From an uncultured Collinsella sp. (GTDB lineage: Bacteria > Actinomycetota > Coriobacteriia > Coriobacteriales > Coriobacteriaceae), in contig UQXT01000062.1 of the NCBI GenBank assembly GCA_900545075.1, forward strand, positions 1 to 11,399: a stretch of DNA of 11,399 bases, in the 5' to 3' direction. The notes beneath the pieces are model-generated. The model had not been told where the DNA came from and ran no database searches. It worked only from the letters and a program-made list of their open reading frames with translations. Each line of letters opens with the position of its first letter. Position 1 is the stretch's first letter. The position numbers and the translations under genes are program-made. This document shows positions 1 to 6,676 of the stretch, one piece after another.

Positions 1-653
1 TTAACGGCATCAGAGGCGATGTGATACGAAAAACCTTTACCCATCAAAAACCTGACGAGCTTTTCGAATGCGCGCGCCTCGGGAACGCGACGTTTAGCGA
101 GCAAGGCCGAAGCGCGGGCCAAGTCATCATCCACGGCAAAATATGCCTCGGGATACCCGGGGATATCGTCAAGCACAACATGACGACGCTTGAGCTCAAC
201 CTCGATCTTGCGCTGTCCCCAGCCGCGACGCTTACGCTCTTCAATAAAGTACGAACAAAAGCGGTTCTCATCCAAAAATCGATACTCGGTCGCTCGAGCA
301 ACGGCAAAATCGATCGCGGGCTGTCGAAAGCCATAGCGAGCCAACTTATCGCGTACCTCGCCCGTGGCATGATCGCGACGCGAAAGCATCTCCGTCACCA
401 TGGTGAGTGCACATTTGCGTTCGATAAACTGCACCGCCTCGCAAAAGTCATCCCAATCGCAGGGAAGATCGGGGCGATTCTTAACGTACAGGCGCGCCAC
501 GCGCACGGGAATCCAAATGGAACGTTCGAAACCGCCCTCAAGATTGCAATCGATATGCGCGCAGGGCTTTTTAGACGCATAACCGCTCGAGAACGAGGAG
601 GCCGCTTTCTTATCGGGAAAGACGACCGTGGCCTCGGTCACCGTATACGACAT
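1..653 (-). CDS. recX: Regulatory protein RecX (3' end outside the window)
   Basis: RecX proteins bind RecA filaments and modulate recombination and the SOS response in the cytoplasm. I translated this frame by hand; 217 codons are inside the window and no stop is reached, so the C-terminus lies past the left edge. The RecX three-helix repeats are visible. Residues about 89-128 hold MLSRRDHATGEVRDKLARYG followed by a segment ending in YRFLDENRF. Residues about 133-155 hold a helix rich in E, K and R with the WGQRKI motif. Residues about 195-217 end in RFLMGKGFSYHI, typical of the last helix of the family. The first 80 or so residues are not recognisable as RecX repeat and contain several cysteines (C31, C36, C65, C71, C81). 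The ATG at 651-653 is the only plausible start in this frame. It lies 11 nt after the recA stop with no good Shine-Dalgarno sequence, which suggests translational coupling to recA and shared SOS control. Confidence 0.9.
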   Translation of the reverse strand, partial: MSYTVTEATVVFPDKKAASSFSSGYASKKPCAHIDCNLEGGFERSIWIPVRVARLYVKNRPDLPCDWDDFCEAVQFIERKCALTMVTEMLSRRDHATGEVRDKLARYGFRQPAIDFAVARATEYRFLDENRFCSYFIEERKRRGWGQRKIEVELKRRHVVLDDIPGYPEAYFAVDDDLARASALLAKRRVPEARAFEKLVRFLMGKGFSYHIASDAV

Positions 654-664
654 GTCGGCATCCG

Positions 665-1813
665 CTACTCGTCGTCATCGTCGAGCATCGCGGAGCCATC
701 GATGGCGTACAGCTCATCAAACTCCTCGGGGGCGGGCTGGTCGGTCAACTCAACCTCGGAGGGGGCATCATCGTCATACTCAAGACCGCAGGCAAGGCGA
801 ACCTTGTGCTCGATCTCGTCGGCGCAATCGGGGTGCTCGCGCAGGAACGTCTTGGCGGCCTCGCGACCGTTGCCGAGTTTGTCCTCGCCATAGGCAAACC
901 AGGACCCCATCTTTTTGCAGATACCGCACTCGACGGCCATATCCAGAATCGAGCCCTCTTTGGAGATGCCGGTGCCATACATGATGTCAAACTCGGCCGA
1001 ACGGAACGGAGCGGCAACCTTATTCTTAACGACCTTGGCACGCACGCGATTGCCGATAACCTCGTCCTTGAGCTTGATGGTATCGATTTTGCGAATATCG
1101 ATTCGCACAGAAGAGAAGAACTTGAGCGCGCGGCCGCCCGTGGTGGTCTCGGGGTTACCGAACATGACGCCGATCTTCTCGCGCAGCTGGTTAATGAAGA
1201 TGCAGGTCGTGTTGGACTTGGAAAGCGAGCCGGCGAGCTTGCGGAGTGCCTGGCTCATCAAACGGGCCTGCAGACCCACCGTCGTGTCACCGATCTCGCC
1301 CTCGATCTCGGCACGCGGAGTCAAGGCGGCAACAGAGTCGACGACGATGGCGTCGATGGCACCGGAGCGCACAAGCATATCGACGATCTCGAGCGCCTGC
1401 TCGCCCGTATCGGGCTGGGAAATCAAGACCTCATCGATATCGACGCCAATGCGCGCAGCATAGGTGGGATCAAGCGCGTGCTCGGCATCGATAAACGCAA
1501 CAACGCCGCCCATGGCCTGCGCCTCTGCAAGGATCTCGAGCGAAAGCGTCGTCTTACCGGAGGACTCGGGGCCATAAATCTCGACAATACGGCCGCGCGG
1601 CACGCCGCCGATACCCAAGGCGGCATCAAGCGCCAGAGAGCCCGTCGGAATAGCCTCGACCTCGAGCTCGGGACCGCCGTCGCCATACCTCATAATAGAG
1701 CCCTGGCCGAACTTCTTCTCGATCTCGGCCTTGGTAGTGGCGATCATCTCGTCGCGCTCTTTACCCGTCGTGCGTGCATGAACGGTACGTACGGGACCTG
1801 AATTCTTGGCCAT
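665..1813 (-). CDS. recA: Recombinase RecA
   Basis: RecA is the ATP-dependent strand-exchange protein of homologous recombination and the co-protease that triggers LexA self-cleavage. The protein has 382 residues. Walker A is GPESSGKT at 81-88 and Walker B is around 155-160 (AIVVDS). The L1 loop is around 171-180 and the L2 loop around 215-233, with GNPETTTGGRALKFF. NQLREKIG lies at about 208-215. Compared with the E. coli protein as I remember it, the N-terminus is about 13 residues longer. The C-terminal 35 or so residues form an acidic tail ending DDDDE, a feature known to damp RecA activity in other species. The ATG at 1811-1813 was chosen because GAGGAGG lies 6-7 nt upstream. An in-frame start seven codons further up would lie inside the Shine-Dalgarno region and very near the predicted transcription start. 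recX follows after 11 nt. No intein or frameshift is seen. Confidence 0.98.
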   Translation of the reverse strand: MAKNSGPVRTVHARTTGKERDEMIATTKAEIEKKFGQGSIMRYGDGGPELEVEAIPTGSLALDAALGIGGVPRGRIVEIYGPESSGKTTLSLEILAEAQAMGGVVAFIDAEHALDPTYAARIGVDIDEVLISQPDTGEQALEIVDMLVRSGAIDAIVVDSVAALTPRAEIEGEIGDTTVGLQARLMSQALRKLAGSLSKSNTTCIFINQLREKIGVMFGNPETTTGGRALKFFSSVRIDIRKIDTIKLKDEVIGNRVRAKVVKNKVAAPFRSAEFDIMYGTGISKEGSILDMAVECGICKKMGSWFAYGEDKLGNGREAAKTFLREHPDCADEIEHKVRLACGLEYDDDAPSEVELTDQPAPEEFDELYAIDGSAMLDDDDE

Positions 1814-1818
1814 GAATA

Positions 1819-1826
1819 GCCCTCCT
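1819..1826 (-). promoter_or_regulatory. Ribosome binding site of recA
   Basis: On the minus strand GAGGAGGG lies about 5-6 nt before the ATG at 1813, close to a perfect Shine-Dalgarno sequence. It decides the recA start against the longer in-frame reading that begins at 1834. Confidence 0.85.
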
Positions 1827-1843
1827 CTTAACAACCTGAAACG

Positions 1844-1872
1844 ATAATAAACGAACGGCTGTTCGTGGTCAA
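1844..1872 (-). promoter_or_regulatory. recA promoter (-35 TTGACC, -10 TATTAT)
   Basis: On the minus strand TTGACC (1872-1867) is followed by exactly 17 nt and TATTAT (1849-1844). Each hexamer has one mismatch to the housekeeping sigma consensus. Transcription should start near the A at 1837, leaving a leader of about 24 nt that carries the Shine-Dalgarno sequence. The LexA operator fills the spacer, so repressor and RNA polymerase should exclude each other. Confidence 0.85.
1851..1866 (-). promoter_or_regulatory. LexA operator (SOS box) of recA
   Basis: ACGAAC-GGCT-GTTCGT is a perfect 6+6 bp dyad with a 4-nt centre. It matches the CGAAC-N4-GTTCG operator known for LexA (DinR) of Bacillus and Actinobacteria, not the E. 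coli CTG-N10-CAG type. It occupies 16 of the 17 spacer bases between the -35 and -10 hexamers of the recA promoter. This implies LexA repression of recA and, through read-through, of recX. No lexA gene is in the window. Confidence 0.92.
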
Positions 1873-1901
1873 CCGTTCAGATTCATCATATGCACCCGAA
1901 C

Positions 1902-1943
1902 ATTCCAAAACCCGACCAAACGCAGACCAATCACCGACCAAAA
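1902..1943 (-). repeat. Four CCAA (TTGG) motifs at exact 11-bp spacing upstream of recA
   Basis: On the plus strand, tccaa at 1904, accaa at 1915, accaa at 1926 and accaa at 1937 are each 11 bp apart. On the minus strand this reads as repeated TTTGGTCGG-like units. They lie about 30-70 bp upstream of the -35 hexamer, so the motifs face nearly the same side of the helix. This could be a regulator site, an UP-like element or chance. No function is known to me. Confidence 0.4.
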
Positions 1944-2039
1944 GCTTGACCACGCCAATCACAAATACGGGTGCTCGAACAAATTTAAGCCTTGCACCAG
2001 CCCAAACGGCAATATCGCCAAAGGTCCCTATCTCCACAA

Positions 2040-2063
2040 TTAAGGGGCCCTAAGGCCCCTTAA
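2040..2063 (-). terminator. Hairpin terminator after cinA
   Basis: The arms TTAAGGGGCC and GGCCCCTTAA form a perfect 10-bp stem with a 4-nt loop. The hairpin begins 7 nt downstream of the cinA stop. The T-tract on the minus strand is poor (TTAATTG), so it may be only partly efficient. The stem is symmetrical and could act in either direction. It separates the seven-gene run from the recA unit. Confidence 0.7.
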
Positions 2064-2070
2064 ACCATGT

Positions 2071-2607
2071 CTATTCCATAGAATTGAGCACGCGGACAAT
2101 GCGTCCCAAAGCCTCCGCGACCGCATGGGCGCGAACGCACGACCGATCGCCCTCGTAATGACAGCGCGCAGACTCGACAACCGGCGCTCCCCCATCGGCT
2201 GCGCGATACGCCCAGCCAATATAGAACGTACCAGCGGGGTCTTGGGCGGTGCCACCACCGGGCCCAGCGTAGCCCGTTGCGCTTACGGCTATATCGCTCT
2301 GATAAAGGTCCAGCGAGCCGATGGCCATCTCACGCGCCGTCTGGTGCGACACGGCGCTAAACCGATCGAGCGTTTCCTGCTCGACGCCGAGCACGCGATG
2401 TTTGATCTCATCGCAGTAGGTCACCGCGCCGCCACGAAGCACCGCCGAGGCACCCGGGATATCGGCAATCGTCGAGGCGATCATGCCCGCCGTCAGCGAC
2501 TCCGCCGACGACACCGTCACACCACGGGCACTCGCGCGCTCGACAATATCGCGCGCCAGCTCCTCGTTGTTTGCGGCAATCTGCAAATAAGACTCCGTCA
2601 TACACAC
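2071..2607 (-). CDS. cinA: CinA C-terminal domain protein (PncC-type NMN amidohydrolase)
   Basis: The CinA C-terminal (PncC) domain hydrolyses the amide of nicotinamide mononucleotide to nicotinic acid mononucleotide, a step in NAD salvage. The protein has about 178 residues and consists only of this domain. The N-terminal MoCF-like domain of full-length CinA is absent, as in E. coli PncC. Family motifs are SAESLTAGMIAS at about 33-44, GGAVTYCDEIKHRVLGV at about 59-75, and SATGYAGPGGGTAQDPAGTF at about 109-128. The usual TGG of the first motif reads TAG. Two starts are possible: GTG at 2607, with AGG 5 nt upstream inside the pgsA stop region, or ATG at 2601, with no good Shine-Dalgarno sequence at normal distance. 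The upstream gap to pgsA is only 6-12 nt. Activity is known for the family but not shown here. Linkage of cinA with recA is known in other Gram-positive bacteria. Confidence 0.93.
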   Translation of the reverse strand: MCMTESYLQIAANNEELARDIVERASARGVTVSSAESLTAGMIASTIADIPGASAVLRGGAVTYCDEIKHRVLGVEQETLDRFSAVSHQTAREMAIGSLDLYQSDIAVSATGYAGPGGGTAQDPAGTFYIGWAYRAADGGAPVVESARCHYEGDRSCVRAHAVAEALGRIVRVLNSME

Positions 2608-2613
2608 CAGGAC

Positions 2614-3252
2614 CTAGACCGAAAAGACGATCTTGCGACAGTTCCAGAAGTACTGGGCACCCGAGATGATGGTCAAAATCACGGCGATGACGTACAGGAA
2701 GCGCGACACCGAATAGATACCGAGCAGCAGCGACACCGGTCCCAGCTGAAGGCCAGCCATCGCAAAGACGCACAGATAGCCGCAAATGGAGACCATCGTG
2801 GTCGCCGTCTTGTACTTGCCGAGCTTATCGGCCGCAACGACCACACCGGCCGCACTCGCGACCATGCGAAGGGCGCTCACCAGAAGCTCACGGAACAGGA
2901 TAATGAACACGGACCACACGGTCACCGCGCCAAAATCCAAGAACAGCAGCAGGGCCGAGAACACGAGCAGCTTGTCGGCGATGGGGTCCAAGAACTTGCC
3001 GAAATCGGTGATCTCGTTGCGCGAGCGCGCCAGATAGCCATCGACCTTATCGGTGCACGACAGGATCACGTACAAAATGAAGGCGGCGGCTGCAAGCGGA
3101 CCGTCAAAGGTGCTCCAGTCCGTACCGGCAACGCTCGCGTGAGACAGAGCCGAGACGATCATGAACACCGGGATAAAGACGATGCGAACGCACGTCACGA
3201 TGTTGGCGGGCGTCCAGACACTCGTCAGTTCCTTATTGCTCTCGTTTGCCAC
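2614..3252 (-). CDS. pgsA: CDP-diacylglycerol-glycerol-3-phosphate 3-phosphatidyltransferase (PgsA)
   Basis: PgsA joins CDP-diacylglycerol with glycerol 3-phosphate to give phosphatidylglycerophosphate, the precursor of phosphatidylglycerol and cardiolipin, at the cytoplasmic membrane. The protein has 212 residues. The complete CDP-alcohol phosphotransferase motif D-x2-DG-x2-AR-x8-G-x3-D-x3-D is present: D68, D71, G72, A75, R76, G85, D89 and D93. Several hydrophobic segments surround it, at about 18-36, 52-67, 95-120, 125-140, 151-170 and 175-198, as expected for a six-helix membrane enzyme. Length and motif fit PgsA better than the CDP-alcohol enzymes for serine or inositol, and the position before cinA-recA agrees. 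The start is GTG at 3252. AGGAG, overlapping the rimO stop codon, lies 6 nt upstream, so translation is probably coupled to rimO. Confidence 0.95.
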   Translation of the reverse strand: MANESNKELTSVWTPANIVTCVRIVFIPVFMIVSALSHASVAGTDWSTFDGPLAAAAFILYVILSCTDKVDGYLARSRNEITDFGKFLDPIADKLLVFSALLLFLDFGAVTVWSVFIILFRELLVSALRMVASAAGVVVAADKLGKYKTATTMVSICGYLCVFAMAGLQLGPVSLLLGIYSVSRFLYVIAVILTIISGAQYFWNCRKIVFSV

Positions 3253-3261
3253 GACGCTCTC

Positions 3262-4611
3262 CTACTCCACAACATGACCGATAAGCTCATAGCAGAAGCT
3301 ATCGGTAAACTCGACAGTCAGAATATCGCCCACGGACGCCTCGCTGGCGTCCAGATGCACCGCGCCATCGGAATCGGGCGCCTGGAACCAGGCATGGCCG
3401 ATCAGCTCGGCGCCGTCCTCGGTCTCCTCGATACCATCGACAATCACCTGGGCACGCTCGCCCACATGGGCGGCGGTGGCAGCAAAACCGAGCGACTCGG
3501 CCAGATCCATGGCCTCTTGGGCGCGCTCGAGCTTAACCTCCTCATCGACCTGGCCCTCCATCTTGGCGGCCAGGCTGCCCTCCTCACGCGAGTAGGCAAA
3601 GACGCTCGTGTAGTCAAAGCCGACGGTATCCATAAAGTCGATAAGATCACGGAACTCGTCATCGGTCTCGGTCGGGAAGCCAACCATGGCCGTGGAGCGA
3701 ATCACGATGCCGGGGATGCGCTCGCGAAGGTCGCGGAACAGATCCTCGAGCTCCTGGCGCGAACCGGAGCGACGCATGGCCTTAAGGATGCGCGCGTCGC
3801 AGTGCTGCACGGGGATATCGATATAGGGCAGCACCTCAGGCGTATCGCGAATCGTCTCGATAAGCTCGTCGGTCATGCCCTCGGGCTGCAGGTAGAGCAC
3901 GCGGACCCAGACGTTGTGCGGGCGCACAGCCTCGACGACGGCACGCAACAGCTGCGCCAGATTGCGCGGCGAGCCCTCGGCGACGTCCTCGTCGGTAAAG
4001 TCGGTGCCCCAAATACCCGTGTCCTGCCCGATCAGAACGATCTCGCGCACACCGCCGGCAACCAGGTCACGCACCTCGGTGATAATGCTCTCGGCATTAC
4101 GCGAATGATAGCGACCGCGAATGTAGGGGATCATGCAGAAGCTGCAAAAACGATTACAGCCATCGGAAATCTTGACATAGGCAACGGCACCCTCGACGGT
4201 ACGCTTGACCTGCGGAATATAGGCCGCGATCTCGCGCTCCACGCCCAGCACGCCATCAATGACAGAGACGATACCGTCTTCCTCATCGGCCTTCACAAAG
4301 GCCGCGACCTCGGGAAGCTCGTCGGGCAGGTCATCGCCGTAACGAGACGGTACGCAACCGCACATGACGATGGGGCAGGCGCGAACGCCGTCCTGCACCT
4401 CGTTAGCGAGCTCGAGCGTGGTCTCGATGCTCTCGGACGTCGCCGAGGCAAGAAACGAGCATGTGTTGACGATAGCGATATCGGCATCCTGCGGATCGAA
4501 TGCCTCCTCGTAGCCCGCAGCGGTCAGCAGCGAACGCATGCGGTCGGTATCGACCTCATTCTTGGCGCAGCCAAGCGTGATATAGAGTACGGAACCCAAC
4601 GGAGTATCCAT
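3262..4611 (-). CDS. rimO: Ribosomal protein S12 methylthiotransferase RimO
   Basis: RimO is a radical-SAM enzyme that adds a methylthio group to the conserved aspartate of ribosomal protein S12. The protein has 449 residues, normal for the family. The N-terminal UPF0004 domain carries three cluster cysteines: C15 (LGCAKNEVDTDRM), C51 (VNTCSF) and C86 (MCGCVPSRYG). The radical-SAM domain has the CxxxCxxC motif C152-C156-C159 (CNRFCSFC), followed by IPYIRGRYHSR. The last 65 or so residues form a TRAM RNA-binding domain (GERAQVIVDG to the end). LGCAKNEVDTDRM and SRYGDDL favour RimO over the tRNA enzyme MiaB. The start is ATG at 4611; the nearest Shine-Dalgarno-like sequence (AAAGGA) is about 12 nt away, which is long. 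The gap to yajQ upstream is 26 nt, and the pgsA start lies 9 nt downstream. Confidence 0.96.
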   Translation of the reverse strand: MDTPLGSVLYITLGCAKNEVDTDRMRSLLTAAGYEEAFDPQDADIAIVNTCSFLASATSESIETTLELANEVQDGVRACPIVMCGCVPSRYGDDLPDELPEVAAFVKADEEDGIVSVIDGVLGVEREIAAYIPQVKRTVEGAVAYVKISDGCNRFCSFCMIPYIRGRYHSRNAESIITEVRDLVAGGVREIVLIGQDTGIWGTDFTDEDVAEGSPRNLAQLLRAVVEAVRPHNVWVRVLYLQPEGMTDELIETIRDTPEVLPYIDIPVQHCDARILKAMRRSGSRQELEDLFRDLRERIPGIVIRSTAMVGFPTETDDEFRDLIDFMDTVGFDYTSVFAYSREEGSLAAKMEGQVDEEVKLERAQEAMDLAESLGFAATAAHVGERAQVIVDGIEETEDGAELIGHAWFQAPDSDGAVHLDASEASVGDILTVEFTDSFCYELIGHVVE

Positions 4612-4625
4612 GTTGGAGAGCGGTC

Positions 4626-4635
4626 CTTTCGAAAG
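4626..4635. repeat. 10-bp perfect palindrome in the yajQ-rimO gap
   Basis: CTTTCGAAAG sits between the yajQ stop and the rimO start and overlaps the only Shine-Dalgarno-like sequence of rimO (AAAGGA on the minus strand). With no loop it cannot fold well as a hairpin, so a protein site or chance are both possible. Confidence 0.35.
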
Positions 4636-4637
4636 AA

Positions 4638-5135
4638 TTAGCGGTAGTTGGTAAACTGCAGCGGCTGACCGTAGTCCTGGTCGCGCAGGAACTGGATCAC
4701 CGTCTGAAGCGCGTCCTTAGAGGCCGAGGTAACGCGCAGCTTATCGGCCTCGATGGTCACCTTGACCTTGAGCTTTTGATCCTTGATGTCCTTATTGATC
4801 TTCTTGGCGGTCGCCTGGTCGATGCCCTCGACGATATGGCCGAGCACGCGCACGGTACCGCCCGAAGCCGCCTGCGGCGCGTCCCAGGAGACAGCCTTGA
4901 GGTCGATGCCGCGCTTGATGAGCTTGGAGCTCAGCACGTCAATAATCTGCTTGGAGACAAAATCGGCCGGGGCATTGATCGTAAGGAGCTTGTCGCCCTT
5001 CGAAAGCTCGATGGTGGCGCCGGAGTCCTTGAGGTCATAGCGCTGAGAGATCTCGCGAGTGGTCTGCTGGAAGGCGTTATCGACCTCCTGCATATTGACC
5101 TCGGACACAACGTCGAAGCTGGAATCTTTAGCCAT
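4638..5135 (-). CDS. yajQ: YajQ family nucleotide-binding protein (UPF0234)
   Basis: The protein has 165 residues and is a full-length YajQ homologue. The start MAKDSSFDVVSEVNMQEVDN, the central SGATIELSKGDKLLTINAPA and the end GQPLQFTNYR are typical of the family. Family structures show two similar alpha/beta folds. Members have been reported to bind nucleic acids or nucleotides, and a Xanthomonas member binds cyclic di-GMP; the role in this organism is unknown. The ATG at 5135 has AAGGA about 6 nt upstream. The gene lies between the RodZ-like gene (26-nt gap) and rimO (26-nt gap), so it is very likely co-transcribed with both. The conserved core around it (rodZ, rimO, pgsA, cinA, recA) usually lacks yajQ as far as I recall, so the insertion may mark this lineage. 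Confidence 0.94.
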   Translation of the reverse strand: MAKDSSFDVVSEVNMQEVDNAFQQTTREISQRYDLKDSGATIELSKGDKLLTINAPADFVSKQIIDVLSSKLIKRGIDLKAVSWDAPQAASGGTVRVLGHIVEGIDQATAKKINKDIKDQKLKVKVTIEADKLRVTSASKDALQTVIQFLRDQDYGQPLQFTNYR

Positions 5136-5161
5136 GGTTCTTCCTTTCGGTACGGGGAGCC

Positions 5162-6676
5162 TTAGTAGCTGTCGTACGAATTGTCATCTGAATCGTTTGC
5201 TGCCTGGCCGTCGGATGCCGTGTCGGTGCCGTCGGCAGACTGAGCATCGGCGCCGTCGGCAGACTGGGCGTCGGTGCCGTCGGCAGTATCGGTGCCGTCG
5301 GTACCCTCGCCGTCCTTGGAGTCTGTGGACTCCTTCTTGGGAACGGTAATGGTCACGCGCGCCACGCCCGATGTCTTGGTGTCATAGCGAACCTTTTCAC
5401 CGTTCTTGGTAACCGTGACATCGGAGGGCTTGGACGTGGTGATCTCGATCGAGGACTCGGGCGTGTACTCCTGCTCAAAGGGACCGGTCGCCTGGGCGCC
5501 GTAGACCGATTTGCCGTCGACCTTGATCTCAATCCAGGCGGTCTTGCCCTTGGCAACGGAAACCTTGACCTTGATGACCTCGTCCTCTTCCTTTTTTACC
5601 GTCGCCTTGGCGGCATCGGAATCAGCAGAATCCGTCGCATCGTCGGTGCCTTCATCCTCGTCAACGGATTCGGTCTTCTTGGAAGACTTCTTGGTCGTCG
5701 TCTTAGTGGCCGCGGGCGTCTCGGGCGTCGACTCGGGTACAGAAGAGCCGCAGCCACGCAGGAGGACCACGATGAGCAAAATCAGCAAAAGTGCCACGGC
5801 ACCGATGCCGGCGTAGATGATGCGCGGATCGAGTCCATTGTTCTGAGGAGCACGTCCACCGCCGCGTCCGCGATTGGAGCCGCCACGGCCATTCCCCTGC
5901 GGCATACGGCCGCGACCGCTATCGGGACGACCACGATAGCCGCCCTGGCGCTGCGAGCCACGCTGACCCGAACGCGGCGCAAGCTCGCCACGGTTCTGAT
6001 AGTCACGCTGACCACAGCGAGGCGCCGAAGAGCGCTGCCCGTAAGGCTGCGATTGCGAACGAAGGCGCGGCGTCACCTGCGTGGTATCGGCGTCGGCATA
6101 TCCACCGCGGGAACGCCCGGAAGAAACTCCGCGATAACCACGACCGGAGTAGCCTCCGTCGCCGTAACCGGCGCGAGGATCGCGACTCAACCCGCGAGCG
6201 GCGGGAAGCGCACGGTCATCCGGCATGGGCGTACTGCGAAAGCGATCTCGCTGAGAACGAATCTCCTCGCTAGAGCCCGTCTCGGTGATATAACCAGCCT
6301 GCGGAGGACGCTGGCCGTACCGCGTCGAGCGTCCTCCCTGAACCATCAGAAAGCGTCCGTTATCGACCGACGAACGCGAGTTAACGTAGCCGGCAGCATC
6401 CTGAAAACGACCGCCCTGCTGCGAGGTCTCGCGTTCATATGCCATGAGGTCGTCAAAATAAGCATTGACGACCTCGCGCGGATTGAGGCCCAAAAAGCGA
6501 GCGTAGCTCGAAATCATACCCTGCGCATAGCCACGCGGGGGCATTGATGCAAAGTTACCGGTCTCGAAAAACTCGATGATCTGCGGCCTGATTTTGATGG
6601 TGTTGGCGACCTGCTGAATGGAAAGGCCCATCCGGCGACGCTGCTCGAGCAGCATGTCACCAAAGCGTGCAGCCAT
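5162..6676 (-). CDS. rodZ: RodZ-like membrane protein with HTH, RG-rich linker and acidic tail
   Basis: RodZ links the MreB cytoskeleton to the cell-wall machinery. This 504-residue protein has the same architecture: an N-terminal cytoplasmic helix-turn-helix (1-75, with FGDMLLEQRRRMGLS, PRGYAQG and YARFLGLNP), one membrane helix (about 287-306) and an extracytoplasmic beta domain resembling DUF4115 (about 366-446). Two parts are unusual. Residues about 165-280, just before the membrane, are disordered and rich in Gly, Arg, Ser, Gln and Tyr, with RGG-like stretches. The last 55 or so residues are an acidic D/G/T/S/A tail with 8-residue repeats. A second disordered, charged Thr/Lys/Glu/Asp segment (311-365) follows the membrane helix. 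The ATG at 6676 shares its A with the TGA stop of ftsK (TGATG), and GGAGGA 5 nt upstream lies within the ftsK end, so translation is coupled. Whether mreB exists in this organism cannot be seen, so the MreB role is an inference from the family. Confidence 0.9.
   Translation of the reverse strand: MAARFGDMLLEQRRRMGLSIQQVANTIKIRPQIIEFFETGNFASMPPRGYAQGMISSYARFLGLNPREVVNAYFDDLMAYERETSQQGGRFQDAAGYVNSRSSVDNGRFLMVQGGRSTRYGQRPPQAGYITETGSSEEIRSQRDRFRSTPMPDDRALPAARGLSRDPRAGYGDGGYSGRGYRGVSSGRSRGGYADADTTQVTPRLRSQSQPYGQRSSAPRCGQRDYQNRGELAPRSGQRGSQRQGGYRGRPDSGRGRMPQGNGRGGSNRGRGGGRAPQNNGLDPRIIYAGIGAVALLLILLIVVLLRGCGSSVPESTPETPAATKTTTKKSSKKTESVDEDEGTDDATDSADSDAAKATVKKEEDEVIKVKVSVAKGKTAWIEIKVDGKSVYGAQATGPFEQEYTPESSIEITTSKPSDVTVTKNGEKVRYDTKTSGVARVTITVPKKESTDSKDGEGTDGTDTADGTDAQSADGADAQSADGTDTASDGQAANDSDDNSYDSY
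5223..5294. repeat. 24-bp tandem repeat (minisatellite) in the rodZ 3' end
   Basis: Three head-to-tail 24-bp units are at 5223-5246, 5247-5270 and 5271-5294. The first two differ at only a few positions and the third diverges in its last third. On the coding strand each unit encodes ADG(T/A)DAQS or a variant. Being in frame with a length divisible by three, copy-number change would lengthen or shorten the acidic tail without a frameshift. Confidence 0.85.

Larger units (their letters stand above)
1814..2070. other. Intergenic region between cinA and recA
   Basis: This 257-nt stretch is less GC-rich than its neighbours. It holds the cinA hairpin (2040-2063), the phased CCAA motifs (1902-1943), the recA promoter with LexA operator (1844-1872) and the recA Shine-Dalgarno sequence. 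I see nothing convincing between about 1944 and 2039. Short open frames on both strands here show no recognisable protein. Confidence 0.8.

Noticed and set aside
44..370. A 108-codon minus-strand frame inside recX
   Set aside because: It is out of frame with recX, has no family features, and the RecX frame is continuous through the whole region.
21..893. A 290-codon plus-strand frame over recX and the end of recA
   Set aside because: The minus-strand frame gives a clear RecX protein. The plus-strand product shows no family features and ends in Ser/Arg-rich sequence.
806..1801. A 331-codon open frame opposite recA
   Set aside because: It is also a shadow in the same register; recA is full length and canonical.
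1970..1997. Inverted repeat GGTGC...GCACC between cinA and recA
   Set aside because: The stem is only 5 bp with a loop of nearly 20 nt, which is expected by chance and is neither a terminator nor an operator.
2125..4641. An 838-codon open frame on the plus strand opposite cinA, pgsA and rimO
   Set aside because: It runs in the register where antisense stops require TTA, CTA or TCA codons in the sense genes, and these are rare in this GC-rich genome. All three genes share that frame by chance. The predicted protein is His/Arg/Asp/Gly-rich and low in complexity, and resembles no family.
5223..5294. CRISPR-like array
   Set aside because: The repeats are contiguous with no spacers and encode an in-frame peptide repeat, so this is a minisatellite within a gene.
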